From Williamsia deligens (GTDB lineage: Bacteria > Actinomycetota > Actinomycetes > Mycobacteriales > Mycobacteriaceae): a stretch of DNA of 64,000 nt. The stretch covers positions 558,001 through 622,000 of the forward strand of contig NZ_JAMTCI010000002.1 in NCBI RefSeq assembly GCF_024171765.1, written 5' to 3'. This document shows positions 33,751 through 42,909 of this stretch, one piece after another. The stretch's first letter is position 1; each line of letters begins with the position of its first letter. A model generated the notes under the pieces. It searched no databases. It was not told the origin of the DNA and saw nothing but the letters and a program-made list of their open reading frames with translations. Both the position numbers and the translations under genes were made by a program.

Positions 33751-36700
33751 CTACTCGCTGCCGAGGTCGATCGGTTCCCAGGGCTCGGCGACGGCGACAC
33801 CGTCCCCGGTGGTCACAGCCTCGGGACGCACACCGCGCGCGTCGAGCTCGGACCACAGGCCCGCCAGCGCCCGGTCCGGGTCCAGCAGGTACTCCGACTC
33901 CCGGACGCGCCAGAACCGCCAGCCGCACCGTCGCAGCTCGCGCTCGCGTTCCATGTCGGCCCGCGCCTGTTCCGGGGTGCTCGTGAACTCGTCTCCGTCG
34001 CACTCGACGGCCAGCCGGCCGTCGGACCCGGTCACCACGAGGTCGATGACGCGGTTGTTCACCGACACCTTGGGGTTGACGTGGTACCCGCGGTCGCGGA
34101 CATCGCAGAAGATGCGCTGCTCGAAGAGACTCTCGAACGGTTCCCGCCGCTCGTCGATCCCCACGTCGGCCGGCATCGGATCGACGAGGGCCTTCTGCGT
34201 GCGCTCGAGGTAGGTGAGCAGCGAGTAGCGGAGGTCGTTGCCGCGCAGGTCGTCCGACGTCACCGAGTGGAACAGCCACAGCTGCTCCATGGCACGCGAC
34301 GCGGCCACGTTGAAGCGTCGCTGGGATTCGCTGCGGGTCAACGAGACCGGGTTGCGGTCGGTGGAGACCACCATCGACAGGAACACGACGTGGCGTTCGT
34401 CGCCCTGGAAGTCCGGTGGGGTGCCGACCCGGAGGAGACGGTCGTGCCACTCCTGCACGCTGATCGCCGACCGCAGCTTCTGGGTGATGACGTCGACCTG
34501 GCGCTGGCCCTGCAGGACCACGACACCGAACGTGAGACCGTCGTACCGCTCGTCGCCGATGCACTCGACCACCTGCGCCACCAGCGCATCGGCCTCGTCG
34601 AGATTGGTCAGCGCCGAGCCGTCACCGGTCGCCACGGCGTCGGACACGTACACCGATCGCAACGGCGGGAGGCGGTCCGCGCCGAACTGGCGCACGGGGA
34701 CCAACGGCGAATCCGGGTAGAACTGGCGCGACGAGTACTCGATGATCTCGGGCATCGACCGGAAGTGCTCCCGCAGCCGCACGACGTGACCGAACCGGGT
34801 GCGCAGCATGGAGAACAGACTCGACCGCGGGGTGAGGCTGTCCCGCATGTACTGCGGCACGTCGTGCAGGTAGGAGTCGAGTTTGGTGAAGACGTCGTCG
34901 AGCCCGGCTCCCGCGAAACCGCCGGGGGCACACTGCCGGTCGTCACCGACGACGATGACGCGCGGGGCGAGCCACAGCAGGAACAGGCTGGTGATGTCGG
35001 CCTGGGACGCCTCGTCGACGATGACGACGTCGAACGAGTTCTGCTCGGGGGCGATCGACGACAACACCTGGGAGATCGGCATGATCCACGCGGGCACGGC
35101 GCCCTGCGCCTGCGTCATCGCCGACCGCGCCGCGGTGCGGAACCGCTCGGCGTGCTTGCCGGATCCCTTGCCCAGGTTGGTGATGTGGTCCCGGTAGGAC
35201 TGCAGCGCCTGCACCTGGGTGACCGTCATCTGCTCCAGGCACTCTCGCCACGCGGCGGCGGCGGCGAGTCCCGCGGTGAAGTGGGCGATGTCGGCCTCGA
35301 CCGCGTCGAGGTCGGCGGCCAGGCGCGCCTCCCGGTCGGGATCGCTGCGGTCCTGTGCCCATGCGTACGCGCGCCGCCACGACCACGCGTCGCCGAGGTC
35401 GCGCAGCCGCGCATCCCACGCCGGGTCGTCGGCGGTCTCGGTCAACACCCGGTGCAGCTCGGGCGCCTTCTGCTTGAGCCGCAACTCGAGCAGGTCCAAC
35501 GCGCCCTGCCGGTCGCGTTCCGCTCGGGCGGTCGTGAACGCCCGCCGCGCGTCCTTGATGGCATCGATGTCACCGGCGGTCAGCGCGGCGATGAGCGCGT
35601 CACCCTCGACCGACGGCCCCTGGTCGGTCTCGGCGGCGAGGCTGCGCGCGCACTCCTCGAGTTCGCGGCGCGCGAGGACACCGTCGTTGGTCGCCGCGAT
35701 CGCACCGGTCTGACGCGCGACCTCCTCGACCTCGTCGATCCCCTTGGGGCGCGGGCCACCCGGACTGATCGCCTCCAGCTGTCGGATGAGGGCATCCCGT
35801 CCGGTGAGCAGCTCGGAGATCCAGCCCAGCTGGGAGTCGAGCGACACGAGTCGACCCAGTTGCGCCGACCGCGACCCCGAGGTGTCCACGGAGACCTCGA
35901 CATCGGCGAGCACCGCCTGCACGGTGGCGACGTTCTCCAGGACGCCGAGGTGATCGGCGACCATCTGGACCGACGCGGCGTCGGTGGCCGGGCGGCCGTC
36001 GACCGTCGCGGTCACGCCCAACGCCTCCACGGCCCGCTGCTGAGGCGATTTGCGGAAGCGCGAGCGCCACACGCCGCCGGAGCGCAGGTACTGCGCGGCC
36101 TCGTCGAACACGGCCGCGGCACCGGGGACGACGGGCTCGACGACGACGTCGTGGGTACCGATCTCGGCGTCACGTCGGGTCGCCTCGTCGATCACGGCAG
36201 AGATCTGGGTGACCCGGTTCCACAGGTAGGCAGCCGATCCCGACAACAGGCGCTCGGTCATCTCCTGCATCGGCGCGTCGAAGGTGCGCACCTCGCGCAC
36301 AGCGGCGGCCAGGCGATCGCACCGCTCCTTGATGGCCGACAGGCGGGCGCTGTCGACATCGGCCAGGATGGCGAGCAGGGAGCCGTTGCCGGTCATCTTC
36401 TCGTGCGGTTGAGCGCGGAGTCGCGCGCAGATCGCGTCGAGGTCGACCGAGTCCGGCAGATGGTTCTCGAGGTCCGGGAGGTTCTGCCCCAACCGCTGCG
36501 CCCACGTGTCGTCGCGCTCGCGCAGCAGGGTCAGCAGCCGCGACATCTCGTCGGTGTCGAGTGGGGGCAGGACCGAGTCGAGCGGTCCCGGCAGCCAGTC
36601 GAAGCGGTCCTCGACGGCCTGGCACGCCCGCACGATCTGCGCCGCGGTGCCGCTGTAGCCGGGGGCCACCCACTCGTGCTTCTCGGTCTCGGACTCGCGC

Positions 36701-37923
36701 AGCTGCCAGATCTCCCGCAGTGTCTGCTCACGCTTCGCGCGGGCCTGATCGCGCTTGGAGCGCAGGTTCTTGATCTCCGAGGTGGCGACTCGCGACTGGA
36801 AGGAGCCCTTGCGCGCGGCGATCGCCGAGACGCTCTCCGCCAGGGAGGCGGACCCGTCCTTGGTCACGTCGGTGATGGCGACCGCCAGCTCACGCAGCTC
36901 GGGCGGCAGCTTGTCACGGAGGACCTGCAGGGCCTGCGCCTTCTCGCTGACGACGAGCACCCGCTGGCCCTTCGCCAGCAACGCCGACATCAGGTTGGCG
37001 ATGGTGTGGGTCTTGCCCGTCCCCGGGGGACCCTCGACGACGACGCCGGAGTCGACGCCGAGCTGCGCGAGGATGTCGCGCTGTTCGACGTTCGACGGCA
37101 GTGGGTACAGCGCGTCCTCGACGAGCTCACCGGCCGACATCGCGCCGCTCGCGGCGAGTCGCTCGAGCCGTTCGGGTGCCTCGATCGGCTCCACCAGCTG
37201 GGCGAGGCCGATCGGGATGTCGGCGGAGGAGTCCCGCAGGGACGCCATCATCGTCTCGTAGTAGGCGAGGACAGCACTCGAACCGCGGTCCCGCAGGACG
37301 AGCGCCGGCCGCGGGGACACCGAGACACCCTCGGCGTCACCGGCCACCGTGGACCGCCACGACGCCAGGATCTCGTCGACGCCCGGCGCCACCGCCGACG
37401 CGACCGTGGCCAGGCGGTCGGCGATCGCGGCGGACCGACCGAGGTCGAAACCGTCGAGTCCGGTCAGGAGGTGGCCGTCGTGCAGTCGGGGCACCGAGTC
37501 GCCGGCGAGCCGGACCGTCACGACACCCGCGGTGTGGTCGTGCTCGGCCACCACGGCCTGGGTGATGAGGTGCTCGTCGAGGGTCGGTTCGGTGTCGGGT
37601 TCGGAGGGGTCGGTCACGGTCAGCAGACCCTGCGCGAGGACGATCTCGAGAGATTCGGGCCGCTCCGCGAGGTCGTCGAGCATCGCTGCGGCCTGGGCGT
37701 AGGCATCGGCGGTCGGGCCGGTGGACCGCACCTCGACGACCACGCCGCCGGGGGCGGCGCCGGACTTCACCGGGAGGTTCCACTCGTCGCCGAGCCAGAG
37801 GACCGACGGATGGTCACCGACGTCGCGGACCACGGTGGACCGGGCCGCGACGAGCTCGTGCAGGAACTGCAACAGACGGAGCACTCGGCCCCGTCGGTCG
37901 TCCCCGGACATCGCTTCGGTCAT
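33751..37923 (-). CDS. Large SF1 helicase with C-terminal nuclease-like domain
   Basis: 1390 residues from the ATG at 37923 (GAGGA 5 bases before). Walker A GPPGTGKT lies at 298-305, with LVVSEKAQALQVL after it. A long coiled/helical insert (about 380-900) precedes Walker B VVIVDEASQ near 970 and the remaining DNA2/NAM7-type motifs (VVGDDRQ, VVLQGQRQVDVI, RRFNVAASRAMEQLWLFHS). Residues about 1280-1380 read like a Vsr/DUF559 restriction-endonuclease fold: VNNRVIDLVV and LAVECDGDEF, then RRCGWRFWRVRESEYLLDP. This helicase-Vsr layout is shared with anti-phage Hhe-type proteins and other uncharacterised actinobacterial proteins. The N-terminal 290 residues are not recognised. Confidence 0.85.
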   Translation of the reverse strand: MTEAMSGDDRRGRVLRLLQFLHELVAARSTVVRDVGDHPSVLWLGDEWNLPVKSGAAPGGVVVEVRSTGPTADAYAQAAAMLDDLAERPESLEIVLAQGLLTVTDPSEPDTEPTLDEHLITQAVVAEHDHTAGVVTVRLAGDSVPRLHDGHLLTGLDGFDLGRSAAIADRLATVASAVAPGVDEILASWRSTVAGDAEGVSVSPRPALVLRDRGSSAVLAYYETMMASLRDSSADIPIGLAQLVEPIEAPERLERLAASGAMSAGELVEDALYPLPSNVEQRDILAQLGVDSGVVVEGPPGTGKTHTIANLMSALLAKGQRVLVVSEKAQALQVLRDKLPPELRELAVAITDVTKDGSASLAESVSAIAARKGSFQSRVATSEIKNLRSKRDQARAKREQTLREIWQLRESETEKHEWVAPGYSGTAAQIVRACQAVEDRFDWLPGPLDSVLPPLDTDEMSRLLTLLRERDDTWAQRLGQNLPDLENHLPDSVDLDAICARLRAQPHEKMTGNGSLLAILADVDSARLSAIKERCDRLAAAVREVRTFDAPMQEMTERLLSGSAAYLWNRVTQISAVIDEATRRDAEIGTHDVVVEPVVPGAAAVFDEAAQYLRSGGVWRSRFRKSPQQRAVEALGVTATVDGRPATDAASVQMVADHLGVLENVATVQAVLADVEVSVDTSGSRSAQLGRLVSLDSQLGWISELLTGRDALIRQLEAISPGGPRPKGIDEVEEVARQTGAIAATNDGVLARRELEECARSLAAETDQGPSVEGDALIAALTAGDIDAIKDARRAFTTARAERDRQGALDLLELRLKQKAPELHRVLTETADDPAWDARLRDLGDAWSWRRAYAWAQDRSDPDREARLAADLDAVEADIAHFTAGLAAAAAWRECLEQMTVTQVQALQSYRDHITNLGKGSGKHAERFRTAARSAMTQAQGAVPAWIMPISQVLSSIAPEQNSFDVVIVDEASQADITSLFLLWLAPRVIVVGDDRQCAPGGFAGAGLDDVFTKLDSYLHDVPQYMRDSLTPRSSLFSMLRTRFGHVVRLREHFRSMPEIIEYSSRQFYPDSPLVPVRQFGADRLPPLRSVYVSDAVATGDGSALTNLDEADALVAQVVECIGDERYDGLTFGVVVLQGQRQVDVITQKLRSAISVQEWHDRLLRVGTPPDFQGDERHVVFLSMVVSTDRNPVSLTRSESQRRFNVAASRAMEQLWLFHSVTSDDLRGNDLRYSLLTYLERTQKALVDPMPADVGIDERREPFESLFEQRIFCDVRDRGYHVNPKVSVNNRVIDLVVTGSDGRLAVECDGDEFTSTPEQARADMERERELRRCGWRFWRVRESEYLLDPDRALAGLWSELDARGVRPEAVTTGDGVAVAEPWEPIDLGSE

Positions 37924-38103
37924 CAGGTCCTCTTCGCCCGCGCCACTCCTGCGTCGAGGTCGACGTTCTCCCTCGAGGTCGAGCTCAGGTCGACACTCCA
38001 CCCGAGCAGGTAGAACGCTACCTGGTGAACGGTTGTCGGACGCAATGCACGGACCACGACACGACGAGGCGTCGGGAGCGTCCGGGGCGCGGGACCGGCG
38101 TCC

Positions 38104-38436
38104 TCAGGCGAGCAGCGCCGACCGGAACTCCGGATACCCGCCGTCGACCCATCGGACGTTGGTGTAACCGAGTTCGGCGATGCGTTCGGCGACACGGCGC
38201 GCCTGGGCGCGCACCGACACCACGGCGATCTCGGTGTCGAGGTCGGCCACGCACGACATCCGTCGTGGCGAGGTCGGGGCGAGGGCGTCCTCGAGGTCCG
38301 ACGGCTCCACCACCACCGCACCGGGGAGCGATCCCTGGTGCCGCGCCACCTGCGGGCGGGTGTCGAGGACCACGGCGTGTCCCTCGTGGGTGTGTTCGAC
38401 GGCCTCGGCCGCCGAGATGCGATCCACCACGGTCAT
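38104..38436 (-). CDS. Rhodanese-like protein without the catalytic cysteine
   Basis: 110 residues from the ATG at 38436, which has GGTGG 6 bases upstream; an ATG at 38469 is an alternative. The fold is a single rhodanese domain: ISAAEAVE, VVLDTRPQVARHQGSLPGAVVVEP and the end NVRWVDGGYPEFRSAL. The position normally held by the active-site cysteine loop (VYCxxGxRS) reads VVSVRAQAR, with Ser74 in place of Cys. Sulfur transfer by the usual persulfide route is therefore unlikely; a binding or regulatory role is more plausible. Nothing is visible in the 180-base gap to the helicase. Confidence 0.8.
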   Translation of the reverse strand: MTVVDRISAAEAVEHTHEGHAVVLDTRPQVARHQGSLPGAVVVEPSDLEDALAPTSPRRMSCVADLDTEIAVVSVRAQARRVAERIAELGYTNVRWVDGGYPEFRSALLA

Positions 38437-38571
38437 GTGGTCCACCGGTCCTCGTATAGCGATTGTCATGGCGTCCGAGACGCCACCTCTCACCAGGGAG
38501 TCGTCCCACGCGTGCCGCGTGTTACGGCGCCGTGATCCGCGACGGGTGTCGCCGAGGCGTGCGAACCCGGA

Positions 38572-40350
38572 TCAGCGCTTCGCGCCGCGACCGGCGACCT
38601 TGGGGGCGCCGCGCCGCCCGGGGCCGTCGAACCGACCGCCGCGACCCGACGACCGCTGCCTCGGCGGACCCTGGTCGGGGCCGATGTTGATGGGCTTGTT
38701 CGAGATCCGCGTCCGCCGCAGGGTCTCGAGGGTGTCGCGGGCGAGGTCGTCGGGCAGTTCCACGAGGCTGTAGTCGTCGCGGATGCTGATGTTGCCGAAG
38801 TCCGCGCGCGTCAGGCCGCCCTCGTTCGCGATGGCACCGACGATCGCGCCTGGTGTCACGCGATCACGCCGGCCGACTGCGATCCGGTAGGTCGCGAAGC
38901 GAGGCTGTCCCTCCCGGCGGGGGCGCTCCGGCCGATCGCCGCGCTGCGGGCGCTCCCCGGCGGGCGGGTCGGGGGTGAGGAAGAAACCGCCGTCGCGGGT
39001 CTCGAGCGCCAGTGCCGCCGCTATGTCGGCCATCGCCACGTCGTTGTCACGGGCGTAGTCCTCGACCAGCTTGCGGAAGGTGTCGAGGTTGTCCGACGCG
39101 AGGTTCTCGGTGATCGACTCCCCGAACTTGGCGACGCGCTGCGCGTTGACGTCGTCGACGCTGGGCAGGCTGATCTCGGTGAGGGGCTGGCGGGTCGCCC
39201 GCTCGATGGACCGGAGCATGTGCCGCTCCCGGGGCGAGACGAACAGCAGGGCGTTGCCGGACCGTCCCGCGCGTCCGGTCCGGCCGATCCGGTGGACGTA
39301 GGACTCGGTGTCGTGCGGGATGTCGTAGTTCACGACGTGACTGATCCGGTCCACGTCGAGGCCGCGCGCCGCGACGTCGGTGGCGACGAGGATGTCGACC
39401 GAACCCTTCTTCAGGGCGCTGATGGTGCGCTCGCGTTGCGCCTGCGCGATGTCACCGTTGATGGCGACGGCGGAGAACCCGCGCGCTCGCAGCTTCTCGG
39501 CCAGTTCCTCCGTCGCCGACTTGGTGCGGACGAACACGATCATCGCGTCGAACTGCTCGACCTCCAGCACCCGCGTCAACGCGTCGAGCTTGCGCTGGTG
39601 CGAGACCTGCAGGTAGCGCTGCGTGATGTTCTGCGCCGTCGCGGTCTTGGACTTGACGGTGATCTCGACCGGCTGCTTCAGGTACTTCTGCGCCAGGCGT
39701 CGGATGGAGCTGGGCATGGTCGCGCTGAACAGCGCGACCTGCTTCGAGTCGGGGGTGTCGGACAGGATCCGCTCGACGTCCTCGGCGAACCCCATCGTCA
39801 GCATCTCGTCGGCCTCGTCGAGGACCAGGAACTCCAGCTGCGACAGGTCGAGCGTGCCCTTGTCGAGGTGGTCGATGACGCGACCCGGTGTGCCGACGAC
39901 GATCTGGGCGCCACGCCGCAGGCCCGAGAGCTGCACCGTGTAGGACTGGCCGCCGTAGATCGGGAGGACGCGCACGTCGGGCAGGTGGGATGCGTACTTG
40001 CCGAACGCCTCGGACACCTGCAGGGCGAGCTCACGGGTCGGCGCGAGGACGAGCGCACGCGGGGCCTTGCCGTCGGTGCTGATCCGCGACAGCACCGGGA
40101 TCGCGAAGGCTGCGGTCTTGCCGGTGCCCGTCTGCGCGAGACCGACCACGTCGCGACCCTGCATGAGAGGCGGGATGGTCTCGGCCTGGATCGGCGACGG
40201 GCTCTCGTACCCGACGTCCTCGAGCGCCCGCAGAACCGGGAACGCGATGTCGAGGTCGGCGAACGTCACCCCGGTGTCGGGGGCACCGGATCCGTGCGAG
40301 TCACCGCCCGAGGTGTTCTCGTCGCCACTGCCTGAACCACTGCCGTCCAC
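38572..40350 (-). CDS. deaD: DEAD-box RNA helicase, DeaD/CsdA type
   Basis: 592 residues, GTG start with a GGAG/GAGTGAG site. An acidic glycine/serine-rich leader (1-27) precedes the helicase core: Q motif, AQTGTGKT (72-79), PTRELALQ, LVLDEADEML, SATMP, VATDVAARGLD and HRIGRTGRAGR. The C-terminal part has a DbpA-type RNA-binding domain (FATYRIAVGRRDRVTPGAIVGAIANEGG) and a basic RGG-like tail. It unwinds structured RNA in ribosome assembly and cold adaptation. It is divergent from the FadD gene across a 325-base gap. Confidence 0.94.
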   Translation of the reverse strand: MDGSGSGSGDENTSGGDSHGSGAPDTGVTFADLDIAFPVLRALEDVGYESPSPIQAETIPPLMQGRDVVGLAQTGTGKTAAFAIPVLSRISTDGKAPRALVLAPTRELALQVSEAFGKYASHLPDVRVLPIYGGQSYTVQLSGLRRGAQIVVGTPGRVIDHLDKGTLDLSQLEFLVLDEADEMLTMGFAEDVERILSDTPDSKQVALFSATMPSSIRRLAQKYLKQPVEITVKSKTATAQNITQRYLQVSHQRKLDALTRVLEVEQFDAMIVFVRTKSATEELAEKLRARGFSAVAINGDIAQAQRERTISALKKGSVDILVATDVAARGLDVDRISHVVNYDIPHDTESYVHRIGRTGRAGRSGNALLFVSPRERHMLRSIERATRQPLTEISLPSVDDVNAQRVAKFGESITENLASDNLDTFRKLVEDYARDNDVAMADIAAALALETRDGGFFLTPDPPAGERPQRGDRPERPRREGQPRFATYRIAVGRRDRVTPGAIVGAIANEGGLTRADFGNISIRDDYSLVELPDDLARDTLETLRRTRISNKPINIGPDQGPPRQRSSGRGGRFDGPGRRGAPKVAGRGAKR

Positions 40351-40675
40351 GTCTCACTCCGCTGTTCTCGGCCCTGACGGCCGTCGATTCGATCGTGTCG
40401 AACCGTTGCCCGCGTCCCCCGGTGAGCGTGTCCGACCTGCCCGTAGCACTCTAGACGCCGACCGGGCGCCCGGACGTATCCGCGAGAGTGCCCCGACGGT
40501 GACATCCATGACACCGCGACACGGCCTGTCGATGACACACCCGGACCGATACGTTTCATCCGCTGTTGCTACGGTCGTCGCAGCCCCGCCTCCGGGTAAT
40601 CTGGATCACACTGTCGTCGCGACCGGATTGGCCGTTTCTCCGGCGGACGGCATCCATCGATCGGAGGCTCCCCCA
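40351..40675. other. 325-base divergent intergenic region
   Basis: Between deaD and the FadD15-like gene. No ORF, RNA structure or clear palindrome is seen. A TAATCT at 40597-40602 is a possible -10 for the ligase gene but has no matching -35. It presumably holds both promoters. Confidence 0.4.
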
Positions 40676-42463
40676 GTGACCGCAGCAGCGACCAGTCCCC
40701 ACGAGATCGTCGTGGACGACGACACGATCATCGTCGACTGCCCGATCCGACTGCGCGACGAGCGCGGGTCGATGAAGCTCTTCCGCCGCCGCGTGGACGG
40801 TGTGTGGACCGACGTCACCGCGCGGGAGTTCGCCGATCAGGTCGATGCCACCGCCAAGGGCCTCATCGCCTCCGGCGTCGAGGCCGGCGACCGCGTCGCC
40901 ATCCTGTCCTCCACCCGCTACGAGTGGACAGTGCTCGACTACGCCATCTGGCGCGCGGGCGGTGCCACGGTCGCGATCTACGAGACCTCCGCGTCCGACC
41001 AGGTGAAGTACATCCTCACCGACTCCGGCACGACGGTCCTGCTCGTCGAGTCGACGAAGCAGCACGAGCAGCACAAGGCCGTCGTCGACGCCGCCGGGCT
41101 GCGCGAGACCCTCGTCATCGACGACGACATCCTGGGTGTCCTCGGTGCCCGCGGCGCCTCGGTCGACGACGCCGAGCTCGATCGCCGCCGCGCGGGCATG
41201 CACGCCTCGGACATGGCGACGCTGATCTACACCTCCGGCACCACCGGCAACCCCAAGGGCGTCGCCCTGACGCACGCCAACTTCCTGGGCGAGTGCCACA
41301 GCGTCCGCAAGACGCTGGGCCACGTCATGGCCGAGGGCCGCTCGACCCTGCTGTTCCTCCCGCTGGCGCACGTGTTCGCGCGGATGGTGGCCGTGGGTGC
41401 GATCGAGAGCGGCGTCGTGCTCGGCCACACGAACGACATCGCGAACCTGTTGACCGACTTCGAGAAGTTCCAGCCCAGCTACATCCTGTCGGTGCCGCGC
41501 GTGTTTGAGAAGGTCTACAACAGCGCCAAGCAGAAGGCCTACGACGGCGGCAAGGGCAAGATCTTCGACCGCGCGGCCGACACCGCGATCGAGTACTCGA
41601 AGGCCCTCGAGAAGGGCTCGCCCGGTCTCGCACTCAAGGCCAAGCACACCGTGTTCGACAAGCTCGTCTACTCGAAGCTGCGCGCTGCGCTCGGCGGACA
41701 GTGCGAGGACGCGATCTCCGGTGGCGCCCCGCTCGGTGAGCGGCTGGGCCACTTCTTCCGCGGCATCGGCGTCCCGGTCTACGAGGGCTACGGACTCACC
41801 GAGACCACCGCGGCCGTCACCGTCAACGCCCCCGGGGCGCAGCGCATCGGCACCGTCGGTCGTCCGGTCGCCGGCGGTGCGGTGAAGATCGCCGACGACG
41901 GGGAGATCCTGCTCAAGGGTCCGATGGTCTTCTCCGGCTACTGGCACAACGAGGAGGCCACCCGCGACACGTTCGACGGCGAGTGGTTCCGCACCGGCGA
42001 CATCGGCACCCTCGAGGACGACTTCCTGCGGATCACCGGGCGCAAGAAGGAACTCATCGTCACCGCCGGTGGCAAGAACGTCTCCCCCGCCCCGCTGGAG
42101 GACGCGATCCGCGCCCATCCGATGGTCAGCCAGTGCCTCGTGGTCGGCGACAACAAGCCGTTCATCGCCGCGCTCATCACGATCGACGCGGAGTCGGTCC
42201 CCGGGTGGCTCGACCGGCACTCGCTGCCCGCCGACACCCCCATCTCGGAGCTCGCGACCAACGAAGACCTGCGCGCCGAGTTCGACGAGGCGGTCAAGCA
42301 GGCCAACACGAGGGTGTCGAAGGCCGAGCAGATCAAGAAGTTCACCGTCCTCGACTCCGATTTCACCATCGAGTCCGGTGAGATCACGCCGACGATGAAG
42401 CTCAAGCGCAACGTGATCCACGAGGCGCACGGCGACGAGATCGAGAAGCTCTACACGAAGTGA
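40676..42463 (+). CDS. Long-chain fatty-acid-CoA ligase (FadD15-like)
   Basis: 595 residues, GTG start with GGAGG 9 bases upstream; the frame is open far upstream but is antisense to deaD there. AMP-binding motifs are TLIYTSGTTGNPKGVAL (P-loop), YEGYGLTETT and the C-terminal hinge GEWFRTGDIG with ITGRKKELIV and a final catalytic Lys region GEITPTMKLKR. The FAA1/LACS type length and the internal PLAHVFARM fit long-chain enzymes such as M. tuberculosis FadD15. It activates fatty acids to acyl-CoA via acyl-AMP for lipid synthesis or oxidation, at the membrane. A strong terminator follows. Confidence 0.9.
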   Translation: MTAAATSPHEIVVDDDTIIVDCPIRLRDERGSMKLFRRRVDGVWTDVTAREFADQVDATAKGLIASGVEAGDRVAILSSTRYEWTVLDYAIWRAGGATVAIYETSASDQVKYILTDSGTTVLLVESTKQHEQHKAVVDAAGLRETLVIDDDILGVLGARGASVDDAELDRRRAGMHASDMATLIYTSGTTGNPKGVALTHANFLGECHSVRKTLGHVMAEGRSTLLFLPLAHVFARMVAVGAIESGVVLGHTNDIANLLTDFEKFQPSYILSVPRVFEKVYNSAKQKAYDGGKGKIFDRAADTAIEYSKALEKGSPGLALKAKHTVFDKLVYSKLRAALGGQCEDAISGGAPLGERLGHFFRGIGVPVYEGYGLTETTAAVTVNAPGAQRIGTVGRPVAGGAVKIADDGEILLKGPMVFSGYWHNEEATRDTFDGEWFRTGDIGTLEDDFLRITGRKKELIVTAGGKNVSPAPLEDAIRAHPMVSQCLVVGDNKPFIAALITIDAESVPGWLDRHSLPADTPISELATNEDLRAEFDEAVKQANTRVSKAEQIKKFTVLDSDFTIESGEITPTMKLKRNVIHEAHGDEIEKLYTK

Positions 42464-42468
42464 CCCGT

Positions 42469-42498
42469 CGAGGTGGGTGCCGTCGGGCGCCCACCTCG
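42469..42498 (+). terminator. Hairpin terminator after the fatty acyl-CoA ligase
   Basis: CGAGGTGGG, a 12-base loop, then CCCACCTCG forms a perfect 9-bp stem that starts 5 bases after the stop codon. A U run is weak (GGTGGTGTTCG). Confidence 0.55.
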
Positions 42499-42567
42499 GT
42501 GGTGTTCGTACGTCCTCCGGCGGGCGGCCTGAGCGCCGTCCCGCCCCGTCCGGCAGGAGCCGTCCCC

Positions 42568-42888
42568 GTGATCTTCATCGTCGTCCGGTTCCCCGTGAAG
42601 CCCGAGCACGCCGACGCCTGGCCGGAGCTGGTCGCCGACTTCACCGCGAGCACCCGCGGCGAGGAGGGGAACCTGTTCTTCGACTGGTCGCGCGGTCTCG
42701 ACGACCCGAACGAGTACGTGCTGACCGAGGGCTTCGCCGACGACGCCGCCGAGGCGCACGTCACCAGCGACCACTTCAGGAAAGCCGTCGACGAGCTCCC
42801 GCAGTACCTCGCCCACACGCCGACGATCATCAGCGAGAAGATCGGCGCCGACGGCTGGGGACCGATGGGCGAGATGCAGGTCGACTGA
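42568..42888 (+). CDS. ABM-domain (antibiotic biosynthesis monooxygenase-like) protein
   Basis: 106 residues, GTG start. The sequence IFIVVRFPVKPEHADAWPEL, then EEGNLFFDWSRGLDDPNEYVLTEGFADDAAEAHV and HFRKAVDEL, is the dimeric alpha/beta-barrel ABM fold, with the family histidine in the AHVTSDHF segment. Members are quinol or heme-linked monooxygenases and many uncharacterised small enzymes. It is convergent with the alpha/beta hydrolase. Substrate unknown. Confidence 0.82.
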   Translation: MIFIVVRFPVKPEHADAWPELVADFTASTRGEEGNLFFDWSRGLDDPNEYVLTEGFADDAAEAHVTSDHFRKAVDELPQYLAHTPTIISEKIGADGWGPMGEMQVD

Positions 42889-42909
42889 CGACCCGCCACG
42901 AGGGGTGCG

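Noticed and set aside
34081-38013. A 1310-codon open frame on the plus strand
   Set aside because: It mirrors the large helicase on the minus strand, lacks any domain, and has biased composition; the helicase has Walker motifs and a proper ribosome site.
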